Assembly (NCBI GenBank): GCA_946811185.2
Contig: OX328103.1
Coordinates: 32,048,266 to 32,112,265, forward strand
Length of the DNA stretch: 64,000 nt
Direction of reading: 5' to 3'
From: Hippopus hippopus
Lineage: Eukaryota > Mollusca > Bivalvia > Cardiida > Cardiidae
Part shown: positions 52,801 to 61,800 of the stretch, in pieces
Numbering within the stretch: the stretch's first letter is position 1
How the letters are laid out: every line of letters starts with the position of its first letter
The notes under the pieces: model-generated
Database searches by the model: none
Told to the model about the DNA's origin: nothing
What the model saw: the letters and a program-made list of their open reading frames with translations, nothing else
Program-made: the position numbers and the translations under genes

Positions 52801-55800
52801 TCAGGATATTTACAGAAAATTTGCATCTTGCATCTTCTGAAAGCTGCAGAAAGGAGTACAATTCTTTAAAAATGACATCACATAAGATATGTCACATAGC
52901 AGGTGTAAAATTTTGTAAAGAGTTAATTTGCAGAGCCAGTATAATGCAGTGGTTACAGGCAGGGCTAGTATTCCAAGGACTTGGGGAGGTTGAACCTAAT
53001 GCCCAGCCAAAGTTATTTTTTTGATTGATGAAAGTCTTCGACTTGACCTTGTTCATAACTGGAAGCAGGCAGTGGCTTTTAAAGTGTTTTGGTGGGAAGT
53101 ACTGGTAAAGAATCTCAAGGGACACTTTAAAAGCTGCACCAGTATCTATGATACAATGGGATTCAATGCACAATCCAAAAAAGACTTTTTGGATAGCCAG
53201 GTGTCCCAGGTTTTGCTACATTTTGGCTTTGGCTTTCCAGAAAATTAATTTTCAGCCCTGTAAAATAATGTTGGAAAAGGCACGAAACTTTAACCTTTTT
53301 CCAGACAACAAAATTTTAGACCCAATGAAACAGAAAACATTGCAGACAACAAATTCCGTGAGGTTCAAAAGATTATTTCTATCCTTGAAATGGTAAAAAC
53401 ATTGCAGGAGAAAATGCTGGTTACCAGAATTTTCTCCTTCTCCCACAGTATTTCAAAAGTGTTCTTATTTAGTGTCTTTAAAACACAGGATTGTTTGCTG
53501 AAGGGATAAATGAAATAATTAAGAAATTGATTTCAGGACCAGAAAGCAACATTCAACCAGAGATGATTGATATATTCATTGAGGTCTGTGAGGTGAAGAG
53601 ATTGAGTAACTGTGTTTCTATGGAAGTCACTCCAGGTCTGCTGCAACCCTGCATTAAAATACAGCAGTACTTTCATGATATAGTACCCATCATGCAGCAG
53701 TACCTTTGGGCCAAGTTTGAGGAAAGTTACAAGGAACTAGAGCATCAGAATACAAAACAAATGTTGACAGATGCTAAATTTTATCAGGTGGTGTATTGTT
53801 TTGAAATTGTTCTAGCACAGCGGTTCTGACAACATTTTGGATTAGCATACAATTGCATGTAACAAGCAGTTGAAACTCAACCACATTGTTTCCATTTGTT
53901 TCAAAAGGACCCTTAAAATTTTTGTCCGTAGTCTTAAGTTTTTCTAGCTTTTGACTTGTCTGAAATTGTCCATCTGATATTTGGTAATCAATCTTGGCTG
54001 GGCTGTTTTCAAAGAAAACAAGTAGGAATTATCATAGCGCTGGCAACCTTGTCGTCATGCAAAAACTTCTACATTTTATAATATCTCTGTTGTTATTGAA
54101 GAATTTACTTCAAACATGGACTTGTTGTTAACTCTCAAAAGAATTTACTCCAAACTTGGACTAGTTGTTAACTATCAAAAGGGGAATCCATTCAACAGGG
54201 GCAGGTAACCATCAAAGTATTTCTGACACAGTTATGCCCCTTTTTGGACTGAAAATTTTCACTGAAAATCAGGCAACTGCAGCGGAACGTCGGCACCCAC
54301 ATGTGATACTTTTGTAATATTTTATTTAGGTTATCCATTATGCTCAATGATGATGATAGAAACTTATTATTGCAATAATAGCCTCATTATGTGACTGAAG
54401 ATTATGAACAGTTGTAATTTGCAGGATGGGGGGTTACCCTTTTCAGTATGCATATTTATAACTGGAGGAGAAAAGTAGTAGCTTGACTGGGGCTTGACCT
54501 CTTGCTCTACATGCAACTGCTTCAGTCTGCTTGATCTATCAGCGTTTGGTATTTTCTCCTTTTCCCACAATGTTTTCTACTTGTGACAGAAAGCTTTTGA
54601 ATTTTGAGTAACACGTAATTTGTTGTCTTCACATGCTTTCAGTATAGATTTAGTCAAAAGCTCCACCTCATACGTATTCAAGCATCTTGTATGCTGGGTT
54701 CCAAATATCAGTGATGCCATCTTTTTTTGCTCTTTGAACATTTTGCTTCCAAAATATTTACATTTAGAATATGGATAAAGTTTGGTTTTGGGTTGAAACT
54801 AGCTTGTGAGAAATAGAAAATAAGACATTTCAGCATAAAATCAAGAGATTTTATGAATGAGCAGTTATCCTCTTTGTATTTTTCACATCCATTTTTAGAC
54901 AGGAAAGTTGGAGGTAATCTACAGACTAAACATCACAGGGAATGAAACATTTGAAGTCAGAGAAGAAAAATGTGTGATCTCCCCACCTATTTTCTACTTT
55001 CATTGTGACCATGTGAACTCTATCCAGGAGGTCAACAGAGAAATAGCTAGACATTTTAGTGGAGGAAACAGTGCCTGTAATACTGCCCTGAGGTAATCAT
55101 ACATTTTAAATCTTTACCACACAATCCCTTCTTTTCAAAACCCCCAGAAAGAAGGCTTTTGAAAAGGTTGGAAAAGGAGAAAACTCTGGTAACTAGCATT
55201 TTCTCCTTTTCCTTCAATTTTTTCTAGCCTTTCAAAGACAAATACCACCATTTGAGCAGCTTTTCAGAAATTAAGTGTTGCAGCATTGAAATCCACAGTT
55301 GTAACATCTGTTGAAAGTTCTTTGGAAATTCCCGGAAAATGTTTGTTTTTACACCTCAGATATATTCATCCTTTCTCAGTTTGAAATGGTAAATTAGTAG
55401 GTTGTATAGTGTTTAACGTTTTTTTCAACAGGATTTAATTAAGTTTGCAGCTGCCAGTGCACCTATCGATCCTTTCCTTGAGTTTCTTTTACCAGTACTT
55501 TGCACAGCATTCTTCCAAGCCACTGACTGCTGTTCCACATAATCATCACCATAACAATGATCAGAGGTGACAGAGGAATGAATCCTGTTGCAATCAATTG
55601 TTAGTCCTCTGAAAGAAAGTGGCGGAGCTGGGAAATCTAACCAGGAACACCCGGTCTCAAGTTCTGTATACTACTGGCTTAGCTACAGAGTTCGGCTCAT
55701 CTGAAAAGGTTGATTGATTGATTGTTTGGTGTTTAACATCATTTTCAACATTATTTCAGTTATATCGCGACAGCCAGTGCACCTACCCATGCTTTCCTGG

Positions 55801-58800
55801 AGACTTTTTTACCAGTACTCCGCACAATTTTCTTTCCAAGCTACTGGCTGCTTTTTCCACATAACCATCATCAAGACAATGGTCAGCAGTGAGAGAAGAA
55901 TGAATCCTGTGACAATTACTACCATCAATCCTTGGAAAGAAATTTGCCTAGCCAGCGCTTAAACCCACGACCCCATGTTCTCAAGTCCTGCGCGCTACCA
56001 ACTGAGCTACCGGGGCTCAGCAGTCTGAAAAGGAATAAGACATTATTGCCTTACCCTTTACCAGGCAACATATTTTTAAACCAAGTCAAATTAAGGCATT
56101 TGCAGACAACATATTAAATAACATGTTAAATGTGGCTCAACTATTGAGATTTTTATCTGAAATAATAAAAGTCATTGTCGATTAAGGAGAAACTGCTGAT
56201 TGCCAGTAATTTCTCCTTTTATGTTTAATTTTTTCAAAAGCCTTCTTTCTCAGGGTCACCTCATAAACCCCTGCAATTAACTTTTTACTTCAAACAACAC
56301 ACCTTACCTGGAATGATTTTTGCAAATAGAGAAATTGCTCTTTAAAAGTGACTTCTACATTTACCAAAATGTTTTCATTAATATTCATGTGTTAGATCTT
56401 GTCATGTTGGTTGTTTGAAGGGTGATATGCTGATTTTTAGAGGTAAAGCTTTAATATCCTTCTGTGGGTTTTGTTATAGAAGGTTTGTACTTCACAAAAT
56501 GAATTGGAAAAATGTGTTAACTGTTTACGTTGTGATAAATTTAAACTTTTCTAGTTTGAAAATAGTCCCAGACAACAAGTCAAGGATTGCTCAAATGTTA
56601 GAACTTTTATGTAAAAGGGTAGCAAGCATTTTCTCCTTTTTGTTTAATGTTTCAAAAAGCTTTATTTCTCAGGTGTGTTAAAACTCAAGATTGTGTGATA
56701 AAGGGTTAAGATTTTTATGTGTATGAAATGGTTCTGTTTTCTTGGAGTTTTCTTCTAGAATTACATAATACGCTAACCACACAGTAAGATAGTGTTAGTG
56801 TTCAATGTTTATGAAATGGTTCCATTTTCTAGGAGTTTTCTACTAGAATTACATAATACGCTAACCACACAAGATGGTAGTGATAGTGTAGAGATGTTAC
56901 TTCAAGGACATGATGCTGATGATGCAGAGATTCTGGAGAACGAAGTATGGGAGGTGGAGCCACCTGCCCTTCCTGAACCAGAACCGGAACCTGGTATGTT
57001 GGCATATTAACCCTTTACCACACAATGTCAACTTTTAACGACCCTGGGAGAGAGACTTTTTGAAAACATTGTGGAAAAAGGAGAAAATGCTGGTAACCAG
57101 CATTTTCTCCTTTTCCCACAATGTTTTCTACCCTATTTTACTTAAGAAAAAATGCACCATTTAAGCCACACTGAAATTTTCGTCTGCAAATGCTTTTAAT
57201 TTTGACAAGGCTAAAATTTTGTCGTCTGGTGAATTATTAACCCTTTAACAGACGACATACTTGTAGATCTGTCCAAATTCAAAGAATTTGCAGATGACAA
57301 ATTAAATCTGGCTTAACTGATAGAAGTTGTCTTTGAAAGTGTAGAGAATATTGTGGAAAAAGGACAAATACTGGTAACCAGCATTTTCTCCTTTTCCCAC
57401 AATGTTTTGGAAAGCCTATTTTGTTAGGGTAGTTAAAACTCTGATTGTTTTGAAAAGGGATAAACAGGTACCAGTGATTGTCTGAAAAAAAAAAAAGGGC
57501 AACATCTAGCCGATTGGTGATACAAATTGTAGTAAAACTCCATCAATGTGTAGATAAAAAAAGAAAATAGCAAAGCAGTTCTGTGGTTATTCTCGTTAAA
57601 CATAATGTTTTGAAAATCTCTCTACCTCTGGGTAGTTTAAACAAGATTGTGTGGTTAAGGGGTAATGATTACAGTTATTCTTTCTAAGTCTGTTGAAGTT
57701 GGGATATGTTTTAGCAGTTTGAATAGGCTGAGAATTCCTAGTCATAAATGTGTTTGATCTTCCGCCATGCTTAGGCAAAAGACGGTTTAATACATCTTTG
57801 TGATGCATTATACTAAGCAAGTCATTACATAATTATGCATCCATACAGCCCATGTGTTTAATAAAGGGCTTAATCCTGAGGTAGAATGGTCCTTTGACAT
57901 GCATAAGGTTTTGACCCAGGTCAGCCTGCATAGACTGCGCAGGTTTACCTGGGTCATTACTTTTTGCAGATGCATTAAACCCCCTTTCCACAGAGCATGG
58001 CTCAAATATTAAAGTGTTTTACCATATCCTCCCATTCTAGAACCTATTGAAGAATTTCCAGAAGTGGATTTATCCAGAAACAAGAAATCCTCAAACAAGG
58101 ATGAACCGTTTGAGTTGAGAGCTTGGCCCCCTGTTGCATCTGAGGACAGAAACAAACCAAAAGGTAAAAATGGAATTTCCTCAATTCAGTTGAAGTATTG
58201 ACTCAACCCTTACCAAACACGAAAATCTTGGAGCAGTCGATATTGAAAGCACTTACAGATGACATACAAATAGTAGGTCAAATGATGGTATTTGTGTCTG
58301 AAAGAGTAGAAAATATTGTTGAAAAAGGAGAAAATGCTGGTTACCAGCATTTTCACCTTTTTCCACAATGTTTTCAAAAGCCCTCTATGTCAATGTTTTC
58401 AAAATCCCTCTTTGTCAGGGTCTTCCAACACAGGACTGTGTGGTAAAGGGTTAGGACCCTTAGACCCTTGGCCCTCTAAAAAGAAATCTGTAAATGAGGA
58501 AGAATCTTTTGAATTTTAATTTTTGCCCCTATCAAGAACATAAACTCAAACCTAAAATTTTAAATCTGTTATGACTTTTTGAAAACACTGTGGGCAAAGG
58601 AAAAGATGCTGGAAACAAGTGCTTTCAACTTTTCCCCACCATGTTTTCCACTGTGCCGAAAGTCAACTCCCATCATTCTAGACACATTTAGTGTGTTATC
58701 AACAAATGTTGTCAGTATTTGGAAAACAGTGTGTTATCAACAAATGTTGTCAGTATTTGGAAAACAGTGTGTTATCAACAAATGTTGTCAGTATTTGGAA

Positions 58801-61800
58801 AAGAGTGAATTCATTTCCTGCTGAAACAAAGCTGCTGCAGACGAGTTATTACAGCATACTTGTTAAATATCGATAATCAACATGATTTTAAGGCTGAAAA
58901 TAGCCTTATCAGTAATATGTTGAATTCTTTTACAGAAAAATCAGAGCTACCCACCTCCAACATTTGGCCTCCACCTCAAGCAAAAGACTACATGCGGTCA
59001 TTAAAAGAGCTTCCCTCGAACATACGTATGGCAGCTCCTGACGATGTTAAATCTGAAACCTCAGGAGAAAATACAGAAAACAGGCAAAGAAGTAGTGAAC
59101 ATCAACCTCAACCTACTGGCAGAAGTACTATGGTAACAGCTCATCCTGGGCCTTCTGGAGATGGCCAAGTTCAAGGGCAACCTGGTAACCTTGGTTACAG
59201 TAATGTAACTCAGGAAAATGTTCTAACAATTGGCAGTGCATCTGATATACCAAGTAAGTAATATTTTGACAGTAGAATAAATGTCAAAATATAAATTCAT
59301 CAAGTTTTCTGAAAATTACTGTATACGTGGATATATACATATGTTGAAAAATTTGCGAATTACCCATTACGGACATTCTGCATACGAAAATGTTTGCGAA
59401 TTCAAGACACTCCCTATTTGTTGGTATACTTGTGGTAAAATAAGCAAACAGAAATGTGTACGAATTTTTCAAATTCGGGAAATCGCAAAAATTTCCACGA
59501 CACAAAAATTTCCACATATACAGTAACAAAATATAATATCATACTTTATATCCCATCTGCTTACTTGTCAGGGATCAAAACAAATTGCTACAATTCACAC
59601 AATATTCAGTGTTGTCTACAGCTTCTTTTTCTCAAAAAAAGCTCAGCAGGAGGAATGACACATCTTTCTTGGACCTTGCTAAGAATTTTTTCATTTGAGA
59701 TTTTATCGTCTTAGAGTGGTGCATCATCTGATGAGCTTATTTGGAAAGCCATCAAATGCAGTATTCACCAACCTTTCTAAATATTTTTATAATGATAAGT
59801 TCTAAGACTCTCCATCTGGTTGGTTGAGATAAAACAGATATGCCAATCAGATGGTTTGGCCTAGAATTTAGAATAAGGAATGCCTTTAGGCTCAGAGGTG
59901 AATACCAGTCCAGGTTGTTGAATTGAAACAAAAATTTGACATTGATTTGATTGTATAGCCAGTTGTCCTTTTTCATGAAATAATACCAGGGGAGAAATTA
60001 GATTTATTGCTTTTTAATCCTTTTTATATGCCCGATGGGTCGTATTAGGTTATGGCCCCGGTCGTCCATCCGTCTGTCCATCCGCCATCCGTCCGTTAGC
60101 AATACCTTGTGTGCGCAACTCCTCCTACAGTTTCCATTGGAATAAGTTCAAACTTGCCACAATGAATCTCTATGATGTGTAGTTGTGCATATGACTCTTA
60201 GAATTTGGATCGCTTTAGGCGTTTTAGATTTTAACCCATTTCACTGACAAGCCCCTTCGGGCGTATATGCGCTGCTCTGCGAAGCTCTTGTTCAGTTTAG
60301 AAATAGAACCCTTATAACTGTAATTTCAAGGATGCTCTTTTCTAGAATGTCTCAGTAAAGCAGACAGTACAGATCAGGACAGTAGAGATCACACTGTACA
60401 TTTTGTGCGGTTTGATCTTTGTCAATGTTGGCCGTAGTGGCATTTATAATTGTGAAAGCTGCTGTATGAGTTAAGCAAGTATCAAAATCTTGGAAATAAT
60501 GTATTGAGCTGGAAAATGTAGAAAAGTTTCAAAAGTATCTCAGACTTATTTTGTCGACAGATATATGTTGTGACAGATGAATTGTATATGTCCCAAAAAT
60601 TAATCTGATCAAGAATTTGATTTTCATAGTACCCAGCCCAACTGAAGTAGCCTATGACTTGAGTATGAGTTAACATCAGACCATACAAAAGTTCCATGCT
60701 GGTCCTTTGTCTTTTCTCTCCATTATTGCATGATCAAAATATTTTGATGGCAGTATCTCAATTAGAATTTGGTTTTGAAAACATTGACAATTCATCTTAT
60801 CTTCACTTTATGATTCAGGTTGGGTTTTCATAGTCAAAGGTCATAGACACAGCCCATATCAGTGCTTAAACATTTCATTTTCTTTACTTTGTCGTAATAC
60901 TGTAGCATATGAATGAAAGAGGGCAAAAAGTGAAATATGTGCATAATTCCAATTTTGAATTTTTTATACTCAAGGAAAAAGGAAATTGTCAGATGAAAAA
61001 GGAGTGGAAGATGCTCAGAATATTAAGAGACACTCGTCTGAACAAAAGTTGACCATTGACAGTATAGAGAAGTCAGAAAATCACCAAATTGTCAATCCTG
61101 AACAGTCACATGGTATGTTGTTTCATTTTTCTTTGCTTTGCTTTGCTAATACCATAGAATACAGAAAAGATTGTGATAAATAAAGATAAATGTCAAAAAT
61201 AAGTAATTTCTGCAAGTACAGGGTGTCCTGGCATACCTATTACCATTTTACAAGGATTTCAGTTTATGATAAGTGGTTCATATATTATGATGGAGCTTTG
61301 CTTCTGTGAGCATGACTTATTATCTCTTTATTACAAGCTTCAACTCTTTACCAAACAATCCAGAGTTTTGACAGAAGAAAGCTTTTGAGAACAGTGCAGG
61401 AAATAAAGAAAATGCTGGTAACCAGCATTTTGCCCTTTTTGCCCTTTTCAGTGTTTGAACCATATCTAATCTTTAGTCTCCAAATGCTTTGAATTTGTAA
61501 ATTTCTAACACTCTGGGATTCGGTAGAGAGATAAGCTTTTTAAATGGTCAAAGGGAAACTTATTTAAAGTAAAGCTCTTCAGTTTCATAGAGCTGGCATC
61601 TTTAAATCTGTAAAAAACATGGCTGCTGTAGATCAGAGTTAGTTAATCTTATTTCTTCTATGAAAATGTAACACAGATGACAGACTTAAGACAGATAATT
61701 GTTAAAGTCCACGCTATCTGACAACTTGAAATCTATGATGAGCATGGCTGCTGTAGTTGGAGTAGGGCAATTTTATGTCTGTTATAAGAATGCTATACAC

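Noticed and set aside
53021..53248. 75-codon open frame in intron 23
   Set aside because: No matching splice sites in phase with exons 23 and 24, which already join in phase, and no family resemblance.
55711..56018. Possible tRNA gene on the minus strand near 56018
   Set aside because: The head has A- and B-box-like sequence but no full cloverleaf, and it continues into a SINE body with a short repeated tail.
60240..60294. Rho-independent terminator-like hairpin (CCCCTTCGGG)
   Set aside because: It is the terminal hairpin of a short mobile element in a eukaryotic intron.
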